Of a stretch of DNA of 64,000 bases, positions 37,519 to 46,420 are shown piece by piece. The translations under genes were made by a program, and so were the position numbers. The stretch covers positions 62,001-126,000 of the forward strand of contig NZ_JYII01000010.1 of NCBI RefSeq assembly GCF_000948415.1. The letters run 5' to 3'. The DNA is from Thalassospira sp. HJ (GTDB lineage: Bacteria > Pseudomonadota > Alphaproteobacteria > Rhodospirillales > Thalassospiraceae). The notes below the pieces were generated by a model, which did no database searches, was not told where the DNA came from, and saw nothing but the letters and a program-made list of their open reading frames with translations. Position 1 is the first letter of the stretch; each line of letters begins with the position of its first letter.

Positions 37519-37923
37519 ATGCCGTTTGTTGTTGAACTCATCATCTCGCTTCTGATCGTGATCAGCGGGATATTCCTGTTGGTTGGGTCGTTCGGGATGC
37601 TCAAGCTGCGTGATCTTCTGACACGTCTGCATGCGCCGACCAAGGCAAGTACTGTCGGGCTTGGCGGGGCGCTGATTGCCTCGATGCTGTTTTTCTGGGT
37701 GGAACGCGGAAGCTTCACCATCCATGAATTGCTGATCACGCTGTTCATTTTCCTGACTGCGCCGATCACAGCCAACCTGATTGCCAAGGCCTATATGCTG
37801 CTGAATGTGGATCCGAATACGGAACTGCCGCCGAGCAACCAGGACGAAGGCTGGTCGACGTTTGATCCGATCGGGGCCGAGGGATACGATCCCAGCGAGG
37901 AGTATCAGGAAAAGGAAACCTGA
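37519..37923 (+). CDS. mrpG: Na+/H+ antiporter subunit G (MrpG)
   Basis: Last gene of the operon, 134 residues with three helices. The family segment GSFGMLKLRDLLTRLHAPTK is intact, followed by GLGGALIASMLFFW and LFIFLTAPITANLIAKA. The C-terminus after about residue 100 is a hydrophilic acidic tail of about 30 residues, longer than in many MrpG. A strong terminator follows. Confidence 0.94.
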   Translation: MPFVVELIISLLIVISGIFLLVGSFGMLKLRDLLTRLHAPTKASTVGLGGALIASMLFFWVERGSFTIHELLITLFIFLTAPITANLIAKAYMLLNVDPNTELPPSNQDEGWSTFDPIGAEGYDPSEEYQEKET

Positions 37924-37961
37924 AAGGGGAACGACCTTTGAGGTCTCACCTTTGAAGTTTT

Positions 37962-37994
37962 AAACGGCACCGGGAAACCGGTGCCGTTTTTTGT
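37962..37994 (+). terminator. Rho-independent terminator of the mrp operon
   Basis: AAACGGCACCGG pairs with CCGGTGCCGTTT around a GAAA tetraloop and runs into TTTTTTG. A perfect 12-bp stem 40 bases after mrpG. Confidence 0.93.
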
Positions 37995-38069
37995 TTGATG
38001 GTGGCGTGTTGCCTGCGACAGAAGCGCTTGCTATGACGAAAGGCAGAGAGAGACGGAACAGAGACCACC

Positions 38070-38693
38070 ATGCCGGATTTTGCCATCGAAGATCAGTATC
38101 ACGGTCGAATTGCCGGGATCGATGAGGTCGGTCGTGGGCCGTTGGCGGGTCCAGTGGTCGCTGCCGCCGTTATCCTGCCCCGGGATGAAAGCCTGCCAGC
38201 CGAACTGGTGGCTGAACTCAATGATTCCAAAAAGCTGTCGGCAAAGAAACGTGACCGGCTCTATGAGGTCATTATGAGCTGTGCCGAGGTCGGTATTGGT
38301 GCCGCATCGGTGCGCGAGATTGACCAGATCAATATCCTGCAGGCGACATATGTCGCGATGCGCCGTGCTGTGGATCGCCTCAATAGCGTGCCCGATCAGG
38401 CACTGGTTGATGGTAACCGTGATCCCGGTTTGCCCTGTGCGGTCGAGACGGTGGTGAAGGGCGATAGCAAATCGCTATCGATTGCCGCGGCCTCCGTTGT
38501 TGCCAAGGTGGTGCGTGACCGCGCCATGGCGCGCCTCGCGGTGCGCTATCCATTCTTTGGTTGGGAGGGCAATGCAGGTTATGGCGTTAAAAAACACATA
38601 GCCGGATTGGGCGAGGTTGGCCCCACGGCCCATCATCGCAAAAGCTTCAAGCCGATTGCTGATCTGTTTGAGGCGATGATGGCTGGTCGCTGA
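38070..38693 (+). CDS. rnhB: Ribonuclease HII
   Basis: Removes misincorporated ribonucleotides and RNA from RNA-DNA hybrids. The 207-residue protein has the RNase HII motif AGIDEVGRGPLAGPVVAAAV (catalytic Asp18 and Glu19), NDSKKLSAKKRDRLY, and KSLSIAAASVVAKVVRDR. The metal ligand Asp in QALVDGNRDP and the closing YGVKKHIAGLGEVGPTAHHR are also typical. It is convergent with the thioesterase gene with only two bases between their stops. Confidence 0.95.
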   Translation: MPDFAIEDQYHGRIAGIDEVGRGPLAGPVVAAAVILPRDESLPAELVAELNDSKKLSAKKRDRLYEVIMSCAEVGIGAASVREIDQINILQATYVAMRRAVDRLNSVPDQALVDGNRDPGLPCAVETVVKGDSKSLSIAAASVVAKVVRDRAMARLAVRYPFFGWEGNAGYGVKKHIAGLGEVGPTAHHRKSFKPIADLFEAMMAGR

Positions 38694-38695
38694 GC

Positions 38696-39478
38696 CTAAG
38701 CCACGGCCATCTGGTTAACCGGCACGATATGGGCCCGTACAAGATCGGTGCCATCTTCCTCGCGGGTGATGGCGGCAAAGCCATCCTTGTGGCGAATGGC
38801 AACCCGTTCATGCACGCGGCATTCGGTGCGGAACTGAATATCAAGGCTTTCGGGATGAAAGTCCGGGCGACCCTTCGGGCCGGCAACCCCCATGACCCAC
38901 TGCATCAAGCGCACATTATTGACATGCCCATAAAGGTCCAGATCAGACGGGCGCGCTTTGATGTTATCAACCGTCGGCAAAGGATCCTTGGTAAAGGCCG
39001 GTCGCAAAGCAGGTTCGATCAATTTGGGGCCGGGCGGATCGGGCAGGCGTTCCTCGATCCAGTCGGGCCATTGGGCTGCCCGGCGGGTGGTGAGGTCAAA
39101 CATCACCCAGAAACTTTGCGCAACACCGATCACCTCGCCCTTGCTGTTGGTCAGGCGAAAGTCACGCGTTGCGACCCGACGCGAAACACCCGACGGCCAG
39201 GTTTCAACCAGAATATCCTCGCCGTTGCCGGGATAGTCGCGCATGTGAATGACCATGCGCGCAAGGACCCATGCGATCCCCTGATCAACCGTGTCGTCAT
39301 AGGCCAGTTTCAGAATGCGTGCGCCCCAACCCGCGGCATCCTGCATGTAATCTGCGAGTGCCGACATCATGACCCTGCCATTGTCGCCGATCTCGGAATA
39401 GCGAACGCGATAGGTTCCTTTCCACCCGCAATTGGCGGGAAGTTCGGCTTTTGAAATGTGGGTCCAGTCAATGGTCAT
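38696..39478 (-). CDS. Acyl-ACP thioesterase-like protein (double hotdog)
   Basis: A 260-residue protein with two hotdog domains, as in acyl-ACP thioesterases (FatA/FatB-like family). The first domain has YRVRYSEIGDNGRVMMSALADYMQDAA and GIAWVLARMVIHMRDYP, the second IKARPSDLDLYGHVNNVRLMQWVMG, where DLYGHVNNVRL carries the usual Asp/Asn-His pair of this fold. It hydrolyses acyl-thioesters to free fatty acids in the cytoplasm; the acyl length preference is unknown. Start ATG 39478 gives a normal N-terminus, and the longer frame from 39583 reaches back into arfB. It follows arfB on the same strand by 46 bases and may be co-transcribed. Confidence 0.85.
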   Translation of the reverse strand: MTIDWTHISKAELPANCGWKGTYRVRYSEIGDNGRVMMSALADYMQDAAGWGARILKLAYDDTVDQGIAWVLARMVIHMRDYPGNGEDILVETWPSGVSRRVATRDFRLTNSKGEVIGVAQSFWVMFDLTTRRAAQWPDWIEERLPDPPGPKLIEPALRPAFTKDPLPTVDNIKARPSDLDLYGHVNNVRLMQWVMGVAGPKGRPDFHPESLDIQFRTECRVHERVAIRHKDGFAAITREEDGTDLVRAHIVPVNQMAVA

Positions 39479-39524
39479 GGTGGGGCCTATATGTGGGGAA
39501 GACCGGCAGTGGTGGTTGGTGAGA

Positions 39525-39941
39525 TCAGTATGACGGTTTCTGGCGCATCTTTTTGGTGTCGCCACGCTTCTTTTTGGAATCAACGCGTTTGCGTTTGGCT
39601 GACAGGCTGGGCCGGGTTTTTACACGGTATTTCTTGCGCTCGGCGGCCTTGCGCAGAAGGGCCAGAAACCGCTCAATAGCATCCTGCTTGTTGCGTTCCT
39701 GGGTGCGGTGGCGCTGGGCGTCAAAGATGATTTCACCGTCATTGGTCAGCTTGCTACCGGCTAGTTCACGCAGGCGATTACGCACGCGCAGCGGCAATTC
39801 GGTCAGGTCATCAATGCGCACACGCATCTGAACGGCACTGGATACCTTGTTCACGTTCTGCCCGCCCGGGCCAGAGGCACGGACAAACTGAAAGGTCAGA
39901 TGGCGTTCATCGAGATAGAGGCCATTTTCAATTTCAAGCAT
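39525..39941 (-). CDS. arfB: Alternative ribosome-rescue factor ArfB (YaeJ)
   Basis: Peptidyl-tRNA hydrolase that rescues ribosomes stalled on truncated mRNA. The RF-1-like domain has the catalytic GGQ at residues 26-28 within RASGPGGQNVNKVSSAVQMR. The C-terminal basic tail (RKKYRVKTRPSLSAKRKRVD, about residues 100-120, and further KK-rich sequence) matches the ArfB tail that enters the empty mRNA channel. Length 138 residues is normal. It lies 168 bases from the divergent YbaN-like gene, sharing a gap with a perfect palindrome. Confidence 0.94.
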   Translation of the reverse strand: MLEIENGLYLDERHLTFQFVRASGPGGQNVNKVSSAVQMRVRIDDLTELPLRVRNRLRELAGSKLTNDGEIIFDAQRHRTQERNKQDAIERFLALLRKAAERKKYRVKTRPSLSAKRKRVDSKKKRGDTKKMRQKPSY

Positions 39942-40043
39942 GGCAAACCGAACGGATTTTTGATGCGTTTCAAGGTGATAAATTAACTGAGTGCAATGGT
40001 CGGCTATTGATTGAATTTACGTATTTCTATGCCTACATTACGC

Positions 40044-40065
40044 AGAGCCTATTGCAATAGGCTCT
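40044..40065. repeat. Perfect 22-bp palindrome in divergent promoter region
   Basis: AGAGCCTATTG followed directly by CAATAGGCTCT, a perfect dyad with no spacer. It sits between arfB (minus, starts 39941) and the YbaN-like gene (plus, starts 40110), 44 bases before the latter. No T run follows it, so an operator for a dimeric regulator is more likely than a terminator; the central ATTGCAAT recalls some Fur-family boxes, but this is only resemblance. Confidence 0.6.
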
Positions 40066-40109
40066 CATCTAACCTGTCAGGGCTGAGACTGACTGTAAAC
40101 AGGAAATCA

Positions 40110-40514
40110 ATGCTGCGCGTCTCGCATATCTATCTGGCCCTTGGGTGGCTTTCTGTTGGTCTTGGTGTGATTGGCATTTTCCTGCCGCTTTTGCCGACGA
40201 CACCGTTCATGCTGTTGGCGGCATGGCTGTTTGCCAAGGGATCGCCGCGCCTGCATGACTGGATATGCAATCACCCGCGTTTCGGAACCTCGATCCGTCA
40301 GTGGAATGAATATGGCGTGATCAACCGCCGGGCCAAGGCGCTTGCGATGGTGGCGTTTCTGGTGGTGATTACAGCATCTCTGGTGCTGATCGAGAACCGT
40401 TGGGTGGTGATGATCCAGCTTCTGGTCGCGATCCCGGTCAGCTGTTTTATTCTGTCACGGCCATCAGAGGCCCGGTTGGCGAAGGTGCAAAATCCGACTA
40501 ACCCGGGGGCCTAG
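40110..40514 (+). CDS. DUF454 (YbaN-like) inner-membrane protein
   Basis: A 134-residue membrane protein of the DUF454/YbaN family. The hallmark LPLLPTTPFMLLAAWLFAKGSPRLHDWI is present (seen as LPTTPFMLLAAWLFAKGSPR), as is NHPRFGTSIRQWNEYGVINR. Three to four helices are predicted by hydrophobicity. Function is not established for the family; some members lie near heme or iron uptake genes. Start: ATG 40110 after AGGAAATCA; a longer frame from 40011 covers the palindrome and is rejected. Its stop codon shares a CTAG with the convergent MerR gene. Confidence 0.85.
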   Translation: MLRVSHIYLALGWLSVGLGVIGIFLPLLPTTPFMLLAAWLFAKGSPRLHDWICNHPRFGTSIRQWNEYGVINRRAKALAMVAFLVVITASLVLIENRWVVMIQLLVAIPVSCFILSRPSEARLAKVQNPTNPGA

Positions 40515-40894
40515 CCCGCCTTCTTGCGGGACAGTTCTTCCTGGCAGGTCTCTTCGAGCTTATCGAGTTCATCAAGCGTTGCATCAATGTCTTCGCGCTG
40601 CTTGCGCAGGGTGTCACGCCGTTGATTGACCTTGTCGACCAGTGTGGTCAGCTGGGTGATCTCGCTGCGGTCCCCGTCATAAAGATCGAGAAGATCGCGG
40701 ATTTCCTTGAGTGAAAATCCAAGCCGCTTGCCGCGCATGATTAGGCGCAGGCGCACACGGTCACGCTGGCTATAAATGCGGGTCTGACCTTGCCGTTCGG
40801 GCGAAATCAGTTCCTGATCCTCGTAAAACCGGATGGTTCGGGTGGTAACTTCAAATTCGCGGGCAAGGTCGGTGATGGTATAGCTGTCGTTCAT
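40511..40894 (-). CDS. MerR-family regulator
   Basis: A 127-residue transcription factor. The MerR winged helix-turn-helix is YTITDLAREFEVTTRTIRFYEDQELI, seen as TITDLAREFEVTTRTIRFYE, followed by a long dimerisation helix (DKVNQRRDTLRKQREDIDATLDELDKLEE in part). It resembles LiuR-type regulators of branched-chain amino acid breakdown in its length and helical end; metal-binding cysteines of classical MerR are absent apart from one near the end (EETCQEEL). Its stop codon overlaps that of the YbaN-like gene on the other strand. Targets cannot be told from sequence. Confidence 0.88.
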   Translation of the reverse strand: MNDSYTITDLAREFEVTTRTIRFYEDQELISPERQGQTRIYSQRDRVRLRLIMRGKRLGFSLKEIRDLLDLYDGDRSEITQLTTLVDKVNQRRDTLRKQREDIDATLDELDKLEETCQEELSRKKAG

Positions 40895-40932
40895 GGTGGC
40901 TCGATCATCTTTACGCTTACGTAAACTGCAGG

Positions 40933-42552
40933 CTACATGCTTTCGCCAGTCGCGACAATCGACAATTCTTTTGGCAGCTCAACACAGAAGGTACTGCCTT
41001 CGCCGGGTTTGCTGGTGACATCAATGCTTCCGCCATGGCGATCGACGATCTTTTTACAGATAGCAAGGCCGATACCCGTACCGGCATAATCGCCATATCC
41101 ATGCAGACGTTTGAAAATCTCGAAGATCGTTTCGTGATATTGCGGGTCGATGCCAATCCCGTTATCGGCAACGAAAATCCGGTAACTGTCCGGCGTTTCC
41201 GAGGCAAAGATACGCACCTGCCCATTCTTGGGATCGCTGTATTTAAGGCCGTTCGACACAAGGTTCTGGAACAACAGTAACAGCTGGCTGGCGTCGCCCA
41301 TCACGGTCGGCAAGACGCCATCGCGGATGATGTTGCCTTCCGGGGCCGATCCGGCACGTCGGAAGTTGGTGACGATGGCATCAAACAGGCTATCAAGCGG
41401 TACCGGATTGAACGGTTTGCCGTGGCGGCCAACGCGCGACAGGGTCAGAAGGTCATCGATCATGCGCTGCATGCGCTGGGTGCCATCAACCGCATAATGG
41501 ATGAACTCGTCAGCGGTTTCGTCCAACTGCCCCTGATAGCGCCGTGCAAGCAGCTGGGTATAGCTTGAAACCATGCGCAGCGGTTCCTGCAAGTCATGCG
41601 AGGCGGCGTAGGCGAACTGTTCGAGCTCCGCGTTGGAGCGCTCCAGTTCCTGCATCGTGCGCTGGATTTCGCGTTCGTGGCGCTTGCGTTGGGAAATATC
41701 GCGCAGTGTGATGATGTAGTGATAGCGCTGATCCGCGGAAAAGTGGCTGATCGCGACTTCAAGCGGCACATTGCGACCGCTAAGGGTTGATGCCAGCACC
41801 TCGATCACGCCGGTGCCAAGATCGGTCAGAAGCCGGTTGGGTGGTGGCGGGGTCAGCGGCGTATGTTCGCTATCGGGCAGCAGGAAACGAATGATATTGC
41901 GCAGTTCCGGATCGCCGGTAGGTCCACAGAGTTCCTGCGCGCGCGCATTCAATGGTTCGATGCTACCATCATCTGATGCGACAAGAATGGCATCAATGGT
42001 GTTTTGCAGGATGGCGCGGGTGCGGCCTTCGCTGCGTTTGGATTGGGTGACAAGATCGGCTAGCTCTGCCGCCTGTTGGCGCAGTAACCGGTCGCGCTGC
42101 ACGGCAAGCGTTACATCGCGAATGATCAATGAGCAGAGCGTGCCATTGCGTTTGGTCTTGATCGGGTGGACGCGGATCGATTGCTCCATACGATCAAAAC
42201 TGGCGGCAAACTGCGGCAGGGGGCGCAGCGGCAGGGCGCCCTGATTAAGAGACGGCGAGATGACCGCAGGCATCCCGAATTTCAGGCAATCTTCAATCGC
42301 CAGACTGACACGGCCAAGCTTTGTGTCGGGGAATACATCATGCAGTGATTTGCCAAGAACCTGTTCGGGATCCTTGCCAGACCGGCTTTGCATCCACTGG
42401 TTCCAGTGACAAATCGTGCCGTCCGGGGCAAGCGCAATCAATCCCGTGTCTGCCGTATCAAGCAGGGCTGCGAAAAGATCGGCAGCATCGCTATCACGGT
42501 TCAGATCAAAGGATTGCGGTTGTTTTGCGCTATCGGATTGCGACTTTGTCAT
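40933..42552 (-). CDS. PAS-domain sensor histidine kinase
   Basis: A soluble 539-residue hybrid-free histidine kinase and last gene of a three-gene operon (receiver, CheC, kinase). Two PAS domains (about 24-150 and 178-290) precede the dimerisation domain with phospho-acceptor His319 in [20 protein letters not shown], the form seen in phytochrome-like and bacteriophytochrome-type kinases. The ATPase part has [32 protein letters not shown] and [18 protein letters not shown]. No membrane segment is present. A likely partner is the free receiver protein two genes upstream. The signal sensed by the PAS domains is unknown. Confidence 0.93.
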   Translation of the reverse strand: MTKSQSDSAKQPQSFDLNRDSDAADLFAALLDTADTGLIALAPDGTICHWNQWMQSRSGKDPEQVLGKSLHDVFPDTKLGRVSLAIEDCLKFGMPAVISPSLNQGALPLRPLPQFAASFDRMEQSIRVHPIKTKRNGTLCSLIIRDVTLAVQRDRLLRQQAAELADLVTQSKRSEGRTRAILQNTIDAILVASDDGSIEPLNARAQELCGPTGDPELRNIIRFLLPDSEHTPLTPPPPNRLLTDLGTGVIEVLASTLSGRNVPLEVAISHFSADQRYHYIITLRDISQRKRHEREIQRTMQELERSNAELEQFAYAASHDLQEPLRMVSSYTQLLARRYQGQLDETADEFIHYAVDGTQRMQRMIDDLLTLSRVGRHGKPFNPVPLDSLFDAIVTNFRRAGSAPEGNIIRDGVLPTVMGDASQLLLLFQNLVSNGLKYSDPKNGQVRIFASETPDSYRIFVADNGIGIDPQYHETIFEIFKRLHGYGDYAGTGIGLAICKKIVDRHGGSIDVTSKPGEGSTFCVELPKELSIVATGESM

Positions 42553-42564
42553 TCACCTCACCGG

Positions 42565-43188
42565 TTATCCAAGGGAGTTGGCCAGAAAACGACGAACCAG
42601 TTCACGCAACATCTGGATGGATTCAAGATCCATAACAAACAGGACATAGCCATCAATATCGTTCTGACGCAGCATGAATTGTACATGCAAAATCATCAGA
42701 ACGGGATGGGCGCCTGCATTGCCTTGTGTCGCGTCTTCGTCGAGCAGGGCACGGGTTTCACGTTTGCGAAACGTCGGCATGGAGCAATTGATCGGCTCGC
42801 CCAGCACATTTGAAATACTGCCAAGGCAGGCATTGAGGATGATGTTGCCAACCTCCATCAATGCTTCCTGTTCAAGGTCGGTCAGCGAATCAAGTGGTAC
42901 ATCGACCTTAAGCAGGCTTCGGACAAGCTCCAGACTGCGCACCTCGGGAAAGACCAGCATGGCCTCCCCGGTGAACGGACCGTGGAAACTTTGGCTGACA
43001 GCAGAAACAACCTCGGTCGGGGCGTTGGCAAGTTCGCTGTCGGCAAAACGTTCTACAAACGAGATGGCCGGTACCGTCAGTTCGACCGGCTGTTCAACCA
43101 TTTCCGAAAGCGATGACGCCGCACGTCCGACACCAATATTGATCAGTTCACTGATTGTATCATGTTCAAGTTCGGTGAGTTCGATCAT
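42565..43188 (-). CDS. cheC: CheC-like phosphatase
   Basis: A 207-residue CheC/CheX-type protein, which removes phosphate from CheY-like receivers. Two copies of the active-site pattern E-x2-N are seen: ISELINIGVGRAASSLSEM (first) and ALMEVGNIILNACLGSISN (second), so both catalytic sites look intact. It lies between a receiver-only gene and a PAS kinase, overlapping the receiver gene by four bases, with no other chemotaxis gene nearby. This suggests that it acts on the receiver of its own operon instead of the main chemotaxis system. Confidence 0.9.
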   Translation of the reverse strand: MIELTELEHDTISELINIGVGRAASSLSEMVEQPVELTVPAISFVERFADSELANAPTEVVSAVSQSFHGPFTGEAMLVFPEVRSLELVRSLLKVDVPLDSLTDLEQEALMEVGNIILNACLGSISNVLGEPINCSMPTFRKRETRALLDEDATQGNAGAHPVLMILHVQFMLRQNDIDGYVLFVMDLESIQMLRELVRRFLANSLG

Positions 43189-43559
43189 TGGGCAGCTTCC
43201 CGCGACATGATGTAGTCGCGAATTTTCTCTTCGGTCGGGGGTTTCGGAATGAAATCAAGTCCAAGGCTTTCGGCCTTGTTCTGGATTTCCTGTTGAATAT
43301 TGGCAGTCAGCAGCGCGATTACAGCCCCGGGGAAGCGTTCGCGTAATTTCCCGCCGAGCTCAAGGCCATCCATGCCGGGCATGTTGAAATCAACCAGCAT
43401 GTAGTCATAGGTCTTGGTATCGACCATCTCAAGCGCCTTGGCGGCGTCTTCGGCCTCGTCGATTTCCCAATCTGTGAAATTGCTGGAAATGAAAGTCTTT
43501 ACCAGCAGACGGGCAAACTTGCTGTCATCAACGAGCAAAACGGATTTGTTGTTTGGCAT
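43185..43559 (-). CDS. Single-domain response regulator (CheY-like)
   Basis: A 124-residue receiver with no output domain. Acidic residues Asp11-Asp12 in LLVDDSKFARLL, phospho-acceptor Asp57 in MLVDFNMPGMDG, Thr85 in ALLTANIQ and Lys106 in FIPKPPTEE complete the receiver active site. It is the first gene of the operon with cheC and the PAS kinase and overlaps cheC by four bases. Its output would be protein-protein contact, for example with a motor or with the GGDEF-EAL protein encoded upstream (inference). Confidence 0.93.
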   Translation of the reverse strand: MPNNKSVLLVDDSKFARLLVKTFISSNFTDWEIDEAEDAAKALEMVDTKTYDYMLVDFNMPGMDGLELGGKLRERFPGAVIALLTANIQQEIQNKAESLGLDFIPKPPTEEKIRDYIMSREAAQ

Positions 43560-43620
43560 CTTCTTCTCGATTGTGCAGGGCTATGCCAAACCCGTTGTCA
43601 GGGCAACGGGCGTGGCGGGG

Positions 43621-46095
43621 CTAGAGTTCATTTTCAATCTCGACAGTCGGTCGTTGAATGAAGGCGACAATTTCTTCGGGCGGCAGTGGTGTTGCAAACA
43701 GGAAGCCCTGGACCTCGTCACAGTTACATTCGCGCAGGAACTGCATCTGTTCATTGGTTTCGACGCCTTCGGCAACGACCTTGAGGCCAAGGTTGTGGCC
43801 CATGGCGATGATAGTGCGTGTGATGGCCGCGTCGTCGGTATCAATCGTGACATCGCGCACAAAGGAACGATCAATCTTGATGCTGTTGATCGGTAGGCGC
43901 TTAAGATAGGCCAGCGACGAATAGCCGGTGCCAAAATCATCAACCGCGATCTTAAGGCCCAGATGACGGAGCTCATCGAGAATGGTCGCGGACTTCTTGA
44001 TGTCTTGCATCATCGCCGTTTCGGTGACTTCAAGCACAATACGCGCGGCCGGTGTGCCGGTTTCCGTCAGGATACGCGAAACGGTTTCGGTAATATGGCC
44101 TTCGATCAATTGTCTGGGGGACAGGTTGACCGCAATCGGCATGGCGGGAAGCGATTGCGCGTCCCAGTCGGAAATCTGGCGGCAGACTTCGCGGAGTACC
44201 CATTCACCGATCCTGCCGATCAGGCCAGTTTCCTCGGCCACCGGAATGAACTGCATCGGGGAAATATATCCCCGACCGGGCTGATTCCAGCGGATCAGGG
44301 CTTCAAGGCCACAGACCTGATTGGTGCGAAGATCAACCTTGGGCTGGTAATGCAGTTCAAACTGATCCTTTACCAATGCCTCGCGCAGGTCGTTTTCGAT
44401 CACAAGCCGCGCCATCGCGCTTTCATTCATGGTCTTGGTAAAGAAGTGATAGGTGCCGCCGCCACTTGATTTTGCACTGTACATCGCTGTGTCGGCATTG
44501 CGCATCAGAGCCGGGAAATCTTCACCGTCCGATGGATAAAGCGCGATGCCGATGGATGGAGTGACAAACAGAACGCGCCCCTTGATGTCAAAGGCTGGTG
44601 ACAGGGCTTCAAGGACCGCTTGCGACAGGATTACGGCTTCCTGTGTTTCCTTGAGATCGGGGATAATGATCAGGAATTCGTCACCGCCCAGTCGCCCGAC
44701 AATCTCCTGTCGCCCGATGACACGTTGCAGCCGGAGTGCCACGGCCTTGAGCAACAGGTCACCGACATTGTGGCCAAGGCTGTCATTGATCACCTTGAAC
44801 CGGTCAAGGTCGATAAACAGGATCGCGGTGGCGCCACTGCGTCCCTTTGTCTCGTCCTTATGGGCCAGTAAGGCATCCGACAGGCTGCGCTCCAACATGC
44901 TGCGGTTGGGCAGGTTGGTCAGCGTGTCGTGGTTGGCCATATAGACCAGTTGTTCTTCATACCGTTTGCGAACTGTGATGTCGTTAAGCACAGCCGTCAT
45001 TAGCGGTGTTGCGCTGTCGGGGATCAGGCGCAGGGCAATCGACACATCGATTTCCCTCTGATCGGCGCGCACGATGGGCAGGGTAAAGCGCTTCTCGGCA
45101 GTCTGCGTGCCGGCGGGTTGGTTCGCGAGTTCTTCAAGGCTGTGTTCAAGAAGCGGCACGGCACGCGGCAGGAGGAATTCATGCAATGTCCGGCCTTTGG
45201 GCGTTTCATCGCGCATCAGACCTAGGATTTCCTTGGTCGCCGCGTTGCATTCGATAATCCGGCCGATCGGCGTGATGGTCAGGATGCCGTCAGCCGCATT
45301 TTCCATGATCGCGCTCAGCCGGCTTTCGCGTTCGCGAACTTTTTGTTGGCTTTCAAGCAAGCGGTCGAGTGTTGATGTCACCCGTTCCATCAATCCACGC
45401 GTGGTGTGCAGGATCAGGCCCAGTTCGTTGCGCGCATGATGGGGCGGGATGTCAATCGCCGTAGAGTCGGGCTTTTCTGGATCGATCTTGCGCAATTGGC
45501 TGGCAATGCCCAGAAGCGGCTTGGTCAGTGTGGTATAGAAAAACGCCACCAGAACCAGCCCCAGCAAAAGGTTGCGCAGGATGCCGGACAATAAAATGCG
45601 TGATGCGCGGTTCAGAAAGCCATCCGCAATCAGGTCGGTATCGATCTTCACACTCAGATGACCGACCAATCCGTTTGGTCCGTCTGTGGTGAGGGCGATT
45701 TCATATTCCTGGTTCTCCCCGAACATGATCTGGGTCAGGAATGTGCGGTTTGAGCTGATGGGTTGTTCGGCTTTGCTTGCCAGAACATTGTTGAAATTGT
45801 CGCGAAGCTCGGCCTCGTAGACTGGTTCATATTCGAACAATCCGGACACGACACGGGCGGCCAGGGTTTCATCAAGACCGTATGCTGCCTGGGTGGCAGA
45901 TTCGCGCAAAGTTGTCAGAACCTGGTTCACGGTGCGGTCAATCAGGTTCTGTTCTTCGCGCAGATCCCAGACAATCTGAATGCCGCTAAACATCAGGCCA
46001 ATCAGCAAAGTGAGCCCGACCGCAATCCTTGCCTGTTTGACAGACAAGCGATCCCGCCATCTAAGCCGTTGTTGATCAAGGCCTTTTTCTGGCAA
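43621..46095 (-). CDS. Membrane PAS-GGDEF-EAL c-di-GMP protein
   Basis: An 824-residue inner-membrane protein with a periplasmic sensor between two helices (residues 24-44 and about 168-188). A HAMP-like region (about 190-245), PAS (258-380), GGDEF (390-555) and EAL (about 570-815) follow in the cytoplasm. The cyclase signature GRLGGDEF (470-474) is intact, as are the EAL motifs GLEALIRW, NLSPRQL, EVTETAMM, VDDFGTGYSSLAYL and VAEGVET. Both synthesis and breakdown of c-di-GMP are therefore possible, with the balance set by the sensor. It ends 61 bases before the receiver-cheC-kinase operon on the same strand, so all four may form one signalling locus. Confidence 0.94.
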   Translation of the reverse strand: MPEKGLDQQRLRWRDRLSVKQARIAVGLTLLIGLMFSGIQIVWDLREEQNLIDRTVNQVLTTLRESATQAAYGLDETLAARVVSGLFEYEPVYEAELRDNFNNVLASKAEQPISSNRTFLTQIMFGENQEYEIALTTDGPNGLVGHLSVKIDTDLIADGFLNRASRILLSGILRNLLLGLVLVAFFYTTLTKPLLGIASQLRKIDPEKPDSTAIDIPPHHARNELGLILHTTRGLMERVTSTLDRLLESQQKVRERESRLSAIMENAADGILTITPIGRIIECNAATKEILGLMRDETPKGRTLHEFLLPRAVPLLEHSLEELANQPAGTQTAEKRFTLPIVRADQREIDVSIALRLIPDSATPLMTAVLNDITVRKRYEEQLVYMANHDTLTNLPNRSMLERSLSDALLAHKDETKGRSGATAILFIDLDRFKVINDSLGHNVGDLLLKAVALRLQRVIGRQEIVGRLGGDEFLIIIPDLKETQEAVILSQAVLEALSPAFDIKGRVLFVTPSIGIALYPSDGEDFPALMRNADTAMYSAKSSGGGTYHFFTKTMNESAMARLVIENDLREALVKDQFELHYQPKVDLRTNQVCGLEALIRWNQPGRGYISPMQFIPVAEETGLIGRIGEWVLREVCRQISDWDAQSLPAMPIAVNLSPRQLIEGHITETVSRILTETGTPAARIVLEVTETAMMQDIKKSATILDELRHLGLKIAVDDFGTGYSSLAYLKRLPINSIKIDRSFVRDVTIDTDDAAITRTIIAMGHNLGLKVVAEGVETNEQMQFLRECNCDEVQGFLFATPLPPEEIVAFIQRPTVEIENEL

Positions 46096-46420
46096 TTCGA
46101 TCCCCGCAGATTCTTGTGTTCTATCCCTTGCGCAGCAGATTATGGGTTTGTTGGTTCAAAAGCAATTCTCAGCGGGATTTAGGAACTGGAAAAGCGGCAA
46201 GAAATCTGTATGGTCTGCGCTGCATTGCAGCGGGATCGGGCCGATCCGTTTTTGACTTCGTGTATCGCAGCCGTGTCATGCAGATAGAATACTACGCAAA
46301 AAATTAGGGTTTTATTGGAGTTGCACACAACTGCTGTGCGTGATAACCCAATTCCCGAGAGAGAATGGCCGAAAGCGGGTGCAGCCGCAATCTGGCCCGC
46401 AACCTGTACGGAGTTACACC
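46096..46420. other. Divergent non-coding region with two adjacent palindromes
   Basis: No gene seen in these 325 bases between the GGDEF-EAL gene and fdxA. Two perfect odd-centred dyads lie end to end: CGCTGCA-T-TGCAGCG (46218-46232) and GGATCGG-G-CCGATCC (46233-46247), the latter followed by GTTTTTG. They could be operators or a weak terminator. The rest should hold the two divergent promoters and a leader of fdxA. Confidence 0.5.

Noticed and set aside
46233-46253. Second 15-base palindrome plus GTTTTTG as an intrinsic terminator
   Set aside because: With only one central base the stem must open to give a loop, leaving about five pairs; it also lies upstream of fdxA with no gene reading into it on the plus strand.
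46359-46420. Stretch before fdxA (GGGTGCAG...GCCCGCAACCTGTACGG) resembling the core of a cobalamin riboswitch
   Set aside because: The match covers only part of the core; the B12-box pairing partners and the space needed for the rest of the aptamer are missing because the start codon follows within nine bases, and FdxA has no known B12 link.
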